Position numbers and translations under genes: made by a program | The notes under the pieces: model-generated | What the model was told of the DNA's origin: nothing | The model's input: the letters and a program-made list of their open reading frames with translations, nothing else | Database searches by the model: none | Shown: piece after piece, positions 1 through 8,229 of the stretch | How the letters are laid out: each line of letters opens with the position of its first letter | How positions within the stretch are numbered: the stretch's first letter is position 1 | Origin: an uncultured bacterium | GTDB taxonomy: Bacteria; Bacillota; Clostridia; Lachnospirales; Lachnospiraceae | NCBI GenBank assembly: GCA_947073545.1 | Contig: CAMTMP010000001.1 | Span: 62,001-126,000 of the forward strand | Length of the DNA stretch: 64,000 bases | Direction of reading: 5' to 3'

Positions 1-1419
1 CGTATCGTCCTGAAAATCCTTTCTGTCCAGCACCCTGTTGTCATATCCCAGAAGCCGGTAAGCCTCCACCAGTTCCGGGTTAAACTCTACCTGCAGCTTT
101 ACATCCTTGCAGATCGTCAAAAGCGTTGCCGTCATTTCCTCCGAAAGCACTTTTTTTGCCTCCTGCATACAATCTATGTAAGCGTAGTTGCCATTCCCCT
201 TATCCGCCAGCGTTTCCATCTTATTGTCTTTGATATTATCTGTCCCAAAACCAAGCACGGACAGGAAAATCCCGGACTCTTTTTTCCCGGAAATCAGTTT
301 TTCCAGTTCCTCCTCGGTGGTCATGCCGATATTCAGATCACCGTCTGTCGCCAGAATCACACGGTTATTACCGCTTTTGATAAAATTGTCTTCCGCCAGT
401 GCGTAAGCCGTCTCAATTCCCCTGCTGCCCCAGGTGCCGCCGCCTGCTTTCAGACCGTTCAAAGCCTGCTTTATTTTCCGCTTCTCACTGCAGACTGCAC
501 CTTCGAGCACAATCGTATCCTCCGACGCGTAGGTCACAATAGATATCCTGTCCCTACTGCTGAGATGATCTGTGAGTTCCGCAAAAGCCTCCTGCAAAAG
601 AGGCAGCTTGTCAGGCTCGCCCATGGAGCCGGAGACGTCCAGCAGAAACACTAAGTTGGACGCGGGAGCCTGTTCATAACTGATATCCTCCGTCTTAAGG
701 CCGACCATCAGAAGCTCCGCCTCCTCATTCCACGGGCAGCGGCTAATCTGCGTCGTCACCCCAAAGGGTTCCTGTCCCACAGGTTCCTCATAGTCATAGG
801 AAAAATAGTTGAGCATCTCCTCGATCCTGACCGCGCCCTCCGGCAGACTCTCCAGATCATACCCCTCGCGGATCAGACGGCGCAAATTGCTGTAGGATGC
901 CGTATCTACATCTGCGGAAAAGGTGGAGAGCGGCTGCTCCATTACGGAAAAGAAACCCTGCTCTTCCCACTTGCTGTACTCCTCCTGATTGCTCCTGTTG
1001 TCAATCTCCTCGTCAAACTCATAGCAGGAACCGATATAACCGTCCGGCGTGCTGCCTTTGGCATACAAATCCTCCTCATCTGCCTCGGCTTTGCCTCTGC
1101 TATAACTGTTCTGCGGTGTTTTTGCAATGTCCGCGTATTTCTCTTCCTCTGCAGCTCCGGCTGTTGCATCTTCAATTAACGCGCCTTCTGACACATCCGA
1201 CGCACTTTCCCCGGCTGCGCTTTCTGACGGACTTTCCATCCCGCTGTCTGCCACTGCACCTCCTGCATTCCCGTATTCTGCCTCCGGCAGTTCCCACGCT
1301 GCTTCCGCCGGCGCTTCCTGACTCATCGTTCCATCCGTTTCCGCGTGCCCGCCGCACCCTGTGAGCAGAAGAGTTCCCGCCATTCCCAATGCCATCATTT
1401 TCCCCAAATTCTTTTTCAT
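1..1419 (-). CDS. VWA-domain lipoprotein (YfbK-like), 3' end outside window
   Basis: This open frame runs off the left edge, so the ORF track omits it. Translation from ATG 1419 gives a lipoprotein signal (MKKNLGKMMALG, lipobox LLLTGC), then a Ser/Glu/Ala-rich linker, then a conserved N-terminal segment with the SYSNLRRLI motif, and a von Willebrand A domain with an intact MIDAS start (DVSGSMG) and a later TDGDLNIG loop. The layout matches the YfbK-type VWA family with an N-terminal VWF-associated region. It is probably a surface-anchored, metal-dependent binding protein; the ligand is unknown. GGAGGAGAAAGG precedes the ATG. The sigma/anti-sigma pair lies just upstream on the same strand but is separated by a terminator, so regulation by that sigma is possible but unproven. 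Confidence 0.88.
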   Translation of the reverse strand, partial: MKKNLGKMMALGMAGTLLLTGCGGHAETDGTMSQEAPAEAAWELPEAEYGNAGGAVADSGMESPSESAAGESASDVSEGALIEDATAGAAEEEKYADIAKTPQNSYSRGKAEADEEDLYAKGSTPDGYIGSCYEFDEEIDNRSNQEEYSKWEEQGFFSVMEQPLSTFSADVDTASYSNLRRLIREGYDLESLPEGAVRIEEMLNYFSYDYEEPVGQEPFGVTTQISRCPWNEEAELLMVGLKTEDISYEQAPASNLVFLLDVSGSMGEPDKLPLLQEAFAELTDHLSSRDRISIVTYASEDTIVLEGAVCSEKRKIKQALNGLKAGGGTWGSRGIETAYALAEDNFIKSGNNRVILATDGDLNIGMTTEEELEKLISGKKESGIFLSVLGFGTDNIKDNKMETLADKGNGNYAYIDCMQEAKKVLSEEMTATLLTICKDVKLQVEFNPELVEAYRLLGYDNRVLDRKDFQDDT

Positions 1420-1523
1420 ACCTTTCTCCTCCATTCCGGGCAGACTGCCCGCCCTGTTCCTCCCCGGACACTGATTTACTGTCCTTATATACTTAATACC
1501 CCTTATGGAAGAAAAAGGTTGCA

Positions 1524-1554
1524 AAAAATGGGCTGAGAAAAATTTCCTCAGCCC
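1524..1554 (-). terminator. Intrinsic terminator after the anti-sigma gene
   Basis: On the minus strand, GGGCTGAG and CTCAGCCC form an 8-bp stem closed by an A/T-rich loop and followed by ATTTTTTG. It lies immediately downstream of the anti-sigma stop codon and ends the sigma/anti-sigma transcript. Confidence 0.85.
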
Positions 1555-1565
1555 GCCAAACATCA

Positions 1566-2498
1566 TTATTGTTCCAAAAGTTTCTGATACCCCATCTCCA
1601 GAAACATTTCCAAGTCTTCCGCCTCCCCGCGGATCACATATTTACCTCCGTCCCCGGTCTCCGCATATGCCATCCAGCCGCTTCCTTCTTCTGCCACTTG
1701 GAATGTCTGTCCTTCAAAAACATGTTTTCCTGTGTCGGGGCTCCTACAGAAATCCGGCTTTTTCACCACCTTTTCTATGGTGATGCTCTCCGTTTCCGCC
1801 ACACCGCCGCTCTGGACGCCGCTTTCCGCCGGAACCGCGTCCTCCGCCATGTTTTTTTCCGTATCGCTAAATTTCCGCTGTCCTTCGTTTTTCCGGGCGT
1901 CTTCCGACTCCGCCTTCTCTACAGCAGTTTCTTGTACGCTTTCCGAAAATTCTGCCGTTTCAGATGCAGCATTTTCCACTGCTGACGCCGACTCGCTCAT
2001 GTCCTCCATTTGGGCTGCCGGAGCCGCCGCCATTTCCGCCTCTGCCAAAATCATCTCATCCGCGGGCGCATCCTCTGCCGTTTCCGCCGTGCCTTCAAAA
2101 TCCATCGCCGCCCCGGCTGCCATCATGCCGCCGTCCAGATCCGCGCCGCCGGACGTTTCCGAAGCCCCCATATCCATCGTCATATCCCCGGATTTCAGTC
2201 CTTTCATCATCAAGGACACAGACACCAGAATGAACAGCGCCGCTGCCGCCGTCAGCGGATAAGCCCATTTTCGGACGTTAAAGCCCTTCCCATAGTTCCT
2301 GCCACCGGCAGGAACCATCGCCGGACCGGCAACTGCTGATATCCCCCGGCTTTCCGTTCCCGCTCCCTGCAGCGCGGACTCCCGGCGGATTCGCGCCTCT
2401 TCTTCGCGCATCGCCGCCTTGGTTCTCGCAATCAGCTCTGCGGGCGCATGTATTTGTTCTGTTTCTTTTCTGTACTGCTCTTTATATTGATCCATCAT
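1566..2498 (-). CDS. Membrane-anchored anti-sigma factor (probable)
   Basis: 310 residues. A charged N-terminal region (about 1–40, with PAELIARTKAAMREEEARI) resembles the cytoplasmic helix that anti-sigma factors use to hold an ECF sigma. One membrane segment lies at about residues 88–107 (PLTAAAALFILVSVSLMM). After it comes a long Ala/Glu/Ser/Met-rich, low-complexity outer region and a small C-terminal domain (about 250–310). It sits 49 bases downstream of the ECF sigma gene on the same strand, the usual arrangement. Family assignment rests on topology and context, because no zinc-binding HxxxCxxC motif is present. The C-terminal domain is probably the signal-sensing part, which is inference. 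Confidence 0.7.
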   Translation of the reverse strand: MMDQYKEQYRKETEQIHAPAELIARTKAAMREEEARIRRESALQGAGTESRGISAVAGPAMVPAGGRNYGKGFNVRKWAYPLTAAAALFILVSVSLMMKGLKSGDMTMDMGASETSGGADLDGGMMAAGAAMDFEGTAETAEDAPADEMILAEAEMAAAPAAQMEDMSESASAVENAASETAEFSESVQETAVEKAESEDARKNEGQRKFSDTEKNMAEDAVPAESGVQSGGVAETESITIEKVVKKPDFCRSPDTGKHVFEGQTFQVAEEGSGWMAYAETGDGGKYVIRGEAEDLEMFLEMGYQKLLEQ

Positions 2499-2547
2499 AT
2501 ATAAATTTCCTTTTTTGACGCTGTCCCGGTATTGCCGACAATTCTTT

Positions 2548-3039
2548 TTATCCCGAATCTTCCAACATTTCCCTCAGCATCTCTCTTGCCCGGTGGAGCT
2601 GTGATTTGACGGTGCCTTCTTTCTGCCCGGTCTGCTCGGCAATCTCCGCTACAGAGAGTTCTTCATAATAAAACAGGTGCACCGCCAGACGATACTTGGG
2701 CGGAAGCTTCGCCACCGCTTCTCTGACCGGCCCATCCTCCGGCGGCTCATAAGCCTCTTCTCCCCCGATCCGTTCTTCATCCTCTATATAGTCTACATTT
2801 TTGTTCCAATACAAGTCAAAATGTTTCTTCGCACAGTTGATCGTCACCCGGATCAGCCACGCCTTCACATGTTCCCATGATTCCAGTTTCTCCACATTGC
2901 TGACCAGACGGATAAAAACCTCCTGAAAGAGATCGTCCGCATCGGTTTTATTTTTCATCTGTGACAACGCCAGTCGATATACCATGTCTGCATAGCGGTC
3001 TATCGCAGCCTCCGCCGTTATCTGTCCCTCTTTTGTCAT
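2548..3039 (-). CDS. ECF-type RNA polymerase sigma factor
   Basis: 163 residues from ATG 3039, which is preceded by AAAGAGGT; the track's earlier start adds 14 unlikely residues. Sigma region 2 is clear (DRYADMVYRLALSQM, then DADDLFQEVFIRL). Region 4 follows a short acidic linker and ends with a helix-turn-helix (LSVAEIAEQTGQKEGTVKSQ, LHRAREML). Length and two-domain layout are those of RpoE/SigW-like ECF factors. It should direct polymerase to stress or envelope promoters when released by the adjacent anti-sigma. Target promoters cannot be read from the window. Confidence 0.92.
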   Translation of the reverse strand: MTKEGQITAEAAIDRYADMVYRLALSQMKNKTDADDLFQEVFIRLVSNVEKLESWEHVKAWLIRVTINCAKKHFDLYWNKNVDYIEDEERIGGEEAYEPPEDGPVREAVAKLPPKYRLAVHLFYYEELSVAEIAEQTGQKEGTVKSQLHRAREMLREMLEDSG

Positions 3040-3166
3040 ATATGACCTCTTTGCATCAACCTGCCTGCATGGAGCAGACAAAGTCCTCTACTCTTAATAC
3101 CTCTCATCTGCTGAATCGGTTTCACTGCATCCACGCAATTCTCTGTTCTTGCCGCAGCTAAAGGAT

Positions 3167-3924
3167 TTAAATCGTTTCCCCCTCTACCATCCGATATGGC
3201 AGTATCTTACAGGACGCAGGCTCCTCCCAGTTTTTACCCTCCTGCTTTCGCATGATCAATTCAAATAAAAGGGCAACTGCCGTCTCTGCTACTTCTGCCA
3301 CGGAATTTGAGATAGTCGTCAGACGCGGCGTCACATAATCGAGAATATCAATATTATCAAATCCGATGATTCCGTAATCCCTTCCCGCCCTTTTCCCGGA
3401 TTTTTTCAGCCGTTTCATAACCTCCAACGCAAATTCATCTGCAGAACATACAAAAGCCGTTTTCCGCGACTCGTCCAACACACTTTCGACATGCTCCCGA
3501 TAATTCCAATCCAGCAGATACGATATTTCTATTCCGCTATATTTTCTACGGTTTCTTTAAATCCTTTTAACCTCTCCCTATGTACATAAATATTTCGCTT
3601 TCCCGTATCTTCCATCGGCGGGCACACAAAAATCAGCTTTTCATACTTCTTCTCGATCACTTTCGCGGCCGCGTCCGTCATCGCCCGCCTCTGGTCAATT
3701 CCCACAAACGGAATCCCGTCAGCAATCTTATTGTCCACCGATACAATCGGAATATCCAGACCGCGCGCCAAAAGATCCGGCCGATAATCATTTTCTTTGG
3801 CAACCCTCAATATCATCTCCCTCGTATCCGGGTGAATGCGCCCGGCTCCGTCATGCAAAGCCCGATGCACCGTGGTTCCTGAGACGCCGCATATCTGCGC
3901 CAGATCTTTTGTCGTAATTCCCAT
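3167..3924 (-). pseudogene. Decayed LacI-family regulator (frameshift and internal deletion)
   Basis: The start at ATG 3924 has GGGGAG upstream. The N-terminal LacI helix-turn-helix is intact (TTKDLAQICGVSGTTVHRAL to RPDLLARGL). The protein then jumps directly to the middle of the periplasmic-binding-like core (DIPIVSVDN...), so roughly 75 residues of the N-subdomain are missing in frame. That frame stops at 3529. The rest of the core continues in another frame (SGIEISYLLDWNYREHVESV, then AFVCSADEFALEVM and YGIIGFDNIDI) down to 3167. The hinge-to-core deletion plus the frameshift should abolish sugar sensing. It lies right after the GH51 gene, so it was probably the regulator of the arabinoside operon. 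A sequencing error could explain the frameshift but not the deletion. Confidence 0.85.
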
Positions 3925-4001
3925 AGCAATGCTCCCCTGTATCCGTAATCTGATAAAATTTATCATATACAGTGTAGCATTATTTATGGAAAACATCTAT
4001 T

Positions 4002-5516
4002 TTATTTTTCTACTGCTATCCGGATCACCACAAAAGACAGAGGCGGAAGCTGAGCCGTCACACAATCATCCCGTAACAATACCGCTTCAAACTTCTCTGG
4101 TCTCACCGCATTATGGTCTATGTAATTCGTCATTTTTTTATCCTTTGCAAACAGACTGACCGCCCCGGCCACAGAAACGGGTGCCATCCCCTGCAGTTCT
4201 GTTTTTACCTCCTGACTGTCAGCCTCGCTCCTGTTGACCAAAAAAATCTCAACCTCTCTCCGCTCTGTGTTCCAGACAACAAGCTGATCCAGATAGGGAA
4301 CTTCGTTAAATCCCTCACATTCATACGATTCACACCGGCACTTACTCTGCATTACCACTCCTCTAGCATAGTTTGCAAAGTAATAAAAAGGATAATATAT
4401 CGTCTGCAGCCACATTTCCCCGTTTGTATCCGTCATAATGCAGGCACTTACATTTGTCAAAAGGGACTGACAGGCAATCTTAACCACATCCGCATTCCTG
4501 AGCATCGCCATCTGCATTCCCGCAAAAAGCAGGGCATCCTCCATCGTGTAGATCTGCTCGCTGATCGGTGCCGCCATCTGCCATGGATTGTTTTCTATTT
4601 CCCTATTCACAGAATTTCCGGGTACTGCCCAGACGCCCCACTCATCTATGCTGAGCCGGACATGTCTTGCGGAGCGCTTTTTTTGTCTGATTACCTGCAC
4701 CGCTGCACGAATTGTCCTGATATACTCTTCCATATCCAGTGTCTGTGCAAGGAATGCCGCCGTTCCCTTTTCCTGACCGCCGTAATACTGGTGTAACGCC
4801 AGATAATCTATCACATCGTAAGCCTGTTCCAGCACCTCCAGATCCCACGCCGGATAGGTCTCCATCGTGGAGAGAGAACTTCCACAGGCTATCAGCTCGA
4901 TTCCCGGATCTAACAGCTTCATTATTTTTCCTGTCTCCGCCGCCAGTCTTCCATACTCTCCGGCGCCCTTATGTCCCACCTGCCAGCTCCCGTCCATCTC
5001 ATTGCCAAGACACCAGAGCCGGACGCCGTAGGGATCCTCCACCCCGTGGCTTCTTCGCAGGTCGCTGTACATCGTCCCCGACGGGAAATTGCAGTATTCC
5101 AGATACTGCAGGGCTTCCTCCATCCCTCTGGTTCCCAGATTCACAGTAAAAATGGGCCGCACCTGCGCCTTCTTTGCCCAATGCATAAATTCGTCCGTCC
5201 CAAACTCATTTGTCTCAATTGCTTTCCATGCAAGGTCAATTTTTCGGGGACGCTTCCCGCGTGGTCCCACACCGTCCTCCCAATGGTAAGCCGACACAAA
5301 ATTTCCGCCCGGGTAACGCACCGCCGTAACGCCCATATTTCTGACCGCCTGCAGCACATCCGTCCTGAATCCCTCCTCGTCTGCGCAGACATGCCCCGGC
5401 TCATATACGCCGTGATAGATCACTCTCCCCATATGTTCCAAAAATGATCCGTACAGCCTTTCGTCGATTTTTCCCACTATAAAGTCTTTATTACATACAA
5501 TTTGTGACTCTAACAT
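4002..5516 (-). CDS. abfA: GH51 alpha-L-arabinofuranosidase
   Basis: 504 residues, full length for intracellular GH51 enzymes. It has the family N-terminus (LYGSFLEHMGRVIYHGVYEP), the RYPGGNF motif, the acid/base Glu173 in CLGNEMDG and the nucleophile Glu292 in LSIDEWGVW. There is no signal peptide, so it acts in the cytoplasm on imported arabino-oligosaccharides, releasing terminal arabinofuranose. Two sugar ABC permeases lie upstream on the same strand and a broken LacI regulator lies downstream. The enzyme looks intact, but its operon has lost its binding protein and probably its promoter. Confidence 0.95.
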   Translation of the reverse strand: MLESQIVCNKDFIVGKIDERLYGSFLEHMGRVIYHGVYEPGHVCADEEGFRTDVLQAVRNMGVTAVRYPGGNFVSAYHWEDGVGPRGKRPRKIDLAWKAIETNEFGTDEFMHWAKKAQVRPIFTVNLGTRGMEEALQYLEYCNFPSGTMYSDLRRSHGVEDPYGVRLWCLGNEMDGSWQVGHKGAGEYGRLAAETGKIMKLLDPGIELIACGSSLSTMETYPAWDLEVLEQAYDVIDYLALHQYYGGQEKGTAAFLAQTLDMEEYIRTIRAAVQVIRQKKRSARHVRLSIDEWGVWAVPGNSVNREIENNPWQMAAPISEQIYTMEDALLFAGMQMAMLRNADVVKIACQSLLTNVSACIMTDTNGEMWLQTIYYPFYYFANYARGVVMQSKCRCESYECEGFNEVPYLDQLVVWNTERREVEIFLVNRSEADSQEVKTELQGMAPVSVAGAVSLFAKDKKMTNYIDHNAVRPEKFEAVLLRDDCVTAQLPPLSFVVIRIAVEK

Positions 5517-5594
5517 AAATCCAGTCCTCTCTCAGCCATATTTGTTCGATGCCTCCGCTTATGCTTCTCAATCCGCCATGCTGAACGGTTATTC

Positions 5595-6440
5595 TCAACC
5601 CTTCAAACCCGAGCTTGCCATTCCTTCCACAAAATATTTCTGTCCGAAAATATAAAGAAGGAACATTGGCAATAACGAGATCAGCGCTCCTGCAAATGCC
5701 GCCCCGTACTCGATTGTGTTCTGCCCTATAAACAGTGCAAGCCCGTTAGCTAACGTCCTCATTTCCGTACTGCTGGTCACAATCATAGGCCACAGCAGAT
5801 CGTTCCATGAGCCGTTGACACTCAGTATCGTCAGCGTGATAATGGCGGGCTTTACCTGCGGCAGCATGATTTTCCTGAAAATCCCAAATTCCGACAGCCC
5901 GTCAATCCGCGCCGCCTCCGCAAGTTCCTTTGGCAGTCCTGTAAACGCTGCCCGCATCATAAAAATGGAGCCCGCGACTACGACCCGGGGAATGATAAGC
6001 CCCCAATAGGAATCATACATTCCCAGCTTGAACACCACCAGAAAAAGCGGCACCATAATAACCTGAAAGGGAACCATCATTGTGGCAAGCGTCAGCAAAA
6101 ATAATCCCGATTTCCCCTTAAAGTCATAAAAAGCGTATGCATAGCCAGCCATACTGTTGACAATTACTGCGAGCGCGGTTGTTCCTCCCGCATAAATCGC
6201 GGAGTTTAACATATAACGTAAAATATTGATCCTCTTTTGCACATCAACAAAATTCTGTCCCGTCAATACATGTGGAAAAAATGTGGGCGGCCATGAAATA
6301 ATTTCTTTTTCGGGTTTAAAGGCACTGAATGTCATCCAAATTACCGGTACGATAACAAGCAGCGCAAGTATGAGTAAAATAACAAAAACAGGAATCTCAC
6401 ATACTTTTTCTTTTATCCTTTTTTCTCTTTTAGACGACAA
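5595..6440 (-). CDS. Sugar ABC transporter permease, MalG/AraQ type
   Basis: 281 residues with about six membrane segments and the binding-protein-dependent permease loop EAARIDGLSEFGIFRKIMLP, which docks on the ATPase. The start codon is TTG at 6440 with AGGAGG nine bases upstream. It follows the partner permease by four bases, so the two are translationally linked. No ATPase is encoded nearby; carbohydrate transporters of this class often use a shared MsmK-type ATPase encoded elsewhere. The substrate is probably arabinose-containing oligosaccharides, judged from the GH51 neighbour. Confidence 0.92.
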   Translation of the reverse strand: MSSKREKRIKEKVCEIPVFVILLILALLVIVPVIWMTFSAFKPEKEIISWPPTFFPHVLTGQNFVDVQKRINILRYMLNSAIYAGGTTALAVIVNSMAGYAYAFYDFKGKSGLFLLTLATMMVPFQVIMVPLFLVVFKLGMYDSYWGLIIPRVVVAGSIFMMRAAFTGLPKELAEAARIDGLSEFGIFRKIMLPQVKPAIITLTILSVNGSWNDLLWPMIVTSSTEMRTLANGLALFIGQNTIEYGAAFAGALISLLPMFLLYIFGQKYFVEGMASSGLKG

Positions 6441-6444
6441 TCTT

Positions 6445-7329
6445 TTAGTCCTCCTTATTCATTTTGCGGTACATAAACACCGTGACAGCCATAATAATCG
6501 CAAACAAAATTACCGACATCGCGGAGGCGTATCCCATGCTCGACGCGGAGGAAAAGGCGCGCGAATAAATGTAAGTAACCGTGGATTCCGTCGTGTAATT
6601 CGGTCCACCGTTGGTGGTGATGTAAATGATATCAAAAATCTGCAGCGCTCCGGCAAACCTCGTCATCAGAATATACCAGAACGTAGGACGTATCGACGGT
6701 ACCGTAATATGAAAAAACTGCTTTATTTTTCCCGCCCCGTCCATCTCTGCCGCTTCATATAAAGAAGCCGACACCTGCTGAATCGCCGTCACATAAATAA
6801 TTGCCGAAATACCGAAGCTTCTCCACAGGGAAATAAAGGAGACCACAAAAATTGTAAGACCGGGCGTGTTTAAAAAATTTATCTTTCCAAGCCCCATAGT
6901 CTGTAAAACCGCTGTGATAAATCCGATATTGGGATGCAGAATCATTTTCCACATAATACCTACCGCTGTCGCGGAACAGATCACAGGAAGAAAATAAATT
7001 GCCCGAAAAAGTTTGTTCCTGAAATTATTTTTGGTAAGTAACGCTGCGATTACCAACGCCCCAAAAACCTGAAGCGGCACTTCCAGGAGCGTAAACACAG
7101 CTGTCACTTTCAGGCTGTTAAGAAATCTTTCGTCATGGAATGCCTCTATGAAATTGGCAAGCCCGACAAAACTTGCGGTATTCATTGTGATCGGTACGTC
7201 AAACGGGCTCAGTCCGAACGCCGCCGCCAGCGGAATCACACTGAACAGTATCAAAAGAATTACGGATGGAGCCAAAAATAAGTAGGCGCATCTCGACGGC
7301 TTATTCCAATATTTTATGAATGCTTTCAT
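6445..7329 (-). CDS. Sugar ABC transporter permease, MalF/AraP type
   Basis: 294 residues from ATG 7329 (GGGAGATGTGGAA precedes it); the track start is ten codons upstream without a site. The short cytoplasmic N-terminus and first membrane helix (CAYLFLAPSVILLILFSVIP) are typical of the LacF/AraP class. The ATPase-contact loop is present (YEAAEMDGAGKIKQFFHITV). It pairs with the MalG-type permease four bases downstream. The binding-protein gene that should lie upstream is truncated, so this transporter probably cannot capture its substrate unless another binding protein substitutes. Confidence 0.92.
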   Translation of the reverse strand: MKAFIKYWNKPSRCAYLFLAPSVILLILFSVIPLAAAFGLSPFDVPITMNTASFVGLANFIEAFHDERFLNSLKVTAVFTLLEVPLQVFGALVIAALLTKNNFRNKLFRAIYFLPVICSATAVGIMWKMILHPNIGFITAVLQTMGLGKINFLNTPGLTIFVVSFISLWRSFGISAIIYVTAIQQVSASLYEAAEMDGAGKIKQFFHITVPSIRPTFWYILMTRFAGALQIFDIIYITTNGGPNYTTESTVTYIYSRAFSSASSMGYASAMSVILFAIIMAVTVFMYRKMNKED

Positions 7330-7385
7330 TTCCACATCTCCCAATTTTCCACTTGTCAAAAAACCGTTATTATAATAGGGTGAAA

Positions 7386-7432
7386 AGAAGTTCTAGCCGC
7401 TCACAGCAATGGCTGTTTCGCGGAGAACTTCT
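7386..7432 (-). promoter_or_regulatory. Long stem-loop between binding-protein remnant and permease
   Basis: AGAAGTTCT pairs with AGAACTTCT, CCGC with GCGG, and an inner ACAGC/GCTGT hairpin is nested inside. There is no T-run. Stem-loops between binding-protein and permease genes commonly stabilise the upstream mRNA or reduce read-through, which is the likely role here. Confidence 0.6.
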
Positions 7433-7461
7433 AGATTTCTTTGCAAATCACTTTCACCAAA

Positions 7462-7488
7462 GAGAATGCCCAAAATACGGGCATTCTC
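7462..7488 (-). promoter_or_regulatory. Perfect 10-bp hairpin after the binding-protein remnant
   Basis: GAGAATGCCC and GGGCATTCTC pair perfectly around a 7-base loop just past the stop codon of the truncated binding-protein gene. On the minus strand only TTT follows, so it is a weak terminator or an mRNA 3'-end stabiliser. Confidence 0.6.
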
Positions 7489-7501
7489 CGCCAAATACCA
7501 T

Positions 7502-7780
7502 TTAATAGTTCGCCGTAATCTTGTCCGCAGCCGCCTGCACCTTTGCCAGCGCCTCCTCCACGGAACTGCTGCCAAATGCCACCGAGTTGATCATTTCGGG
7601 GATTACATCCGTAATAATCGCATTGGTTCCCGGGAAACTGGAGTCCACGATAAAGTCTGTCGGCGCGTCAGGATTTGCCGCTGACATGGCACTCAGTTTC
7701 GCGTTTGCCTTATAAGCGTCCTTTTCCTGCACGGAATATGTATACGCCGGGAAGCCGTTTGCTACGGACCATTCCAAATT
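7502..7780 (-). pseudogene. Remnant of sugar ABC solute-binding protein (C-terminus only)
   Basis: About 92 codons remain (LEWSVANGFPAYTYSV, then SSFPGTNAIITDVIPEMINS, ending AAADKITANY). This matches the C-terminal part of family 1 sugar-binding lipoproteins, which are normally 420–450 residues. Directly upstream in the same frame is a TAA stop, and the sequence to the neighbouring MGMT gene has no binding-protein character. The signal peptide, lipobox and most of both lobes are gone. The track's start is a TTG with no ribosome site. The deletion also removed the place where the operon promoter should have been. Confidence 0.85.
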
Positions 7781-7861
7781 TTATGTTCACGGTTTTGTAT
7801 ATAGTGCACGAACATGCCGCCTGCCTCTGCCGCTTTCTGGCTCCGCTTATACGCACAAAAT

Positions 7862-7883
7862 GGGAGTGCCTTTCAGCACTCCC
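7862..7883 (-). terminator. Terminator overlapping the MGMT stop codon
   Basis: GGGAGTGC/GCACTCCC, 8 bp with a 6-base loop, overlaps the last codons of the MGMT-family gene; ATTTTG follows on the minus strand. Confidence 0.7.
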
Positions 7884-8229
7884 ACTGACATTTTCTCATA
7901 TCCACACACCCGTTCTCTTTAAAAATAACGCCTTCTTCCTCCAACAGCTCCCGCTGCCCCGACCAGTGCGGCGCTGTCCTTCCCGCATGATTGACTACTC
8001 TGTGGCACGGATAATTCCCGAAATACTCCGCGCGGCTTAAAATTTTCCCCACCAGCCTCGCGTTCCTCTCCCTGCCTGCCAGTCTGGCGATCTGCCCGTA
8101 AGAAGCCACTTTTCCCGGCGGAATTTCCTCTACCACGGAAAGGACTTCGTAAGCAAGCAGTCTCCGTTCCTCTTCGCTCTGCGCGAAACTGACGTCCCCT
8201 CGCCATACTGCGCCATCACTGAACCGCAT
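7873..8229 (-). CDS. Short MGMT-family protein (O6-alkylguanine-DNA alkyltransferase domain)
   Basis: 118 residues containing only the C-terminal DNA-binding/active-site domain of MGMT. The helix-turn-helix region (PPGKVASYGQIARLAG) is followed by the acceptor motif YPCHRVV with Cys75. Because the cysteine is kept, this differs from the alkyltransferase-like (ATL) proteins, which carry Trp there. It could still transfer alkyl groups from O6-alkylguanine to itself, or flag lesions for excision repair. Full-length Ogt/Ada enzymes have an extra N-terminal domain absent here. AGGGG lies seven bases before ATG 8229, and the start overlaps the end of the transglutaminase-like gene by 14 bases. Confidence 0.85.
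   Translation of the reverse strand: MRFSDGAVWRGDVSFAQSEEERRLLAYEVLSVVEEIPPGKVASYGQIARLAGRERNARLVGKILSRAEYFGNYPCHRVVNHAGRTAPHWSGQRELLEEEGVIFKENGCVDMRKCQWEC

Noticed and set aside
4113-4796. 227-residue plus-strand ORF opposite GH51
   Set aside because: Antisense to a full-length GH51 with both catalytic residues; no homology-like features.
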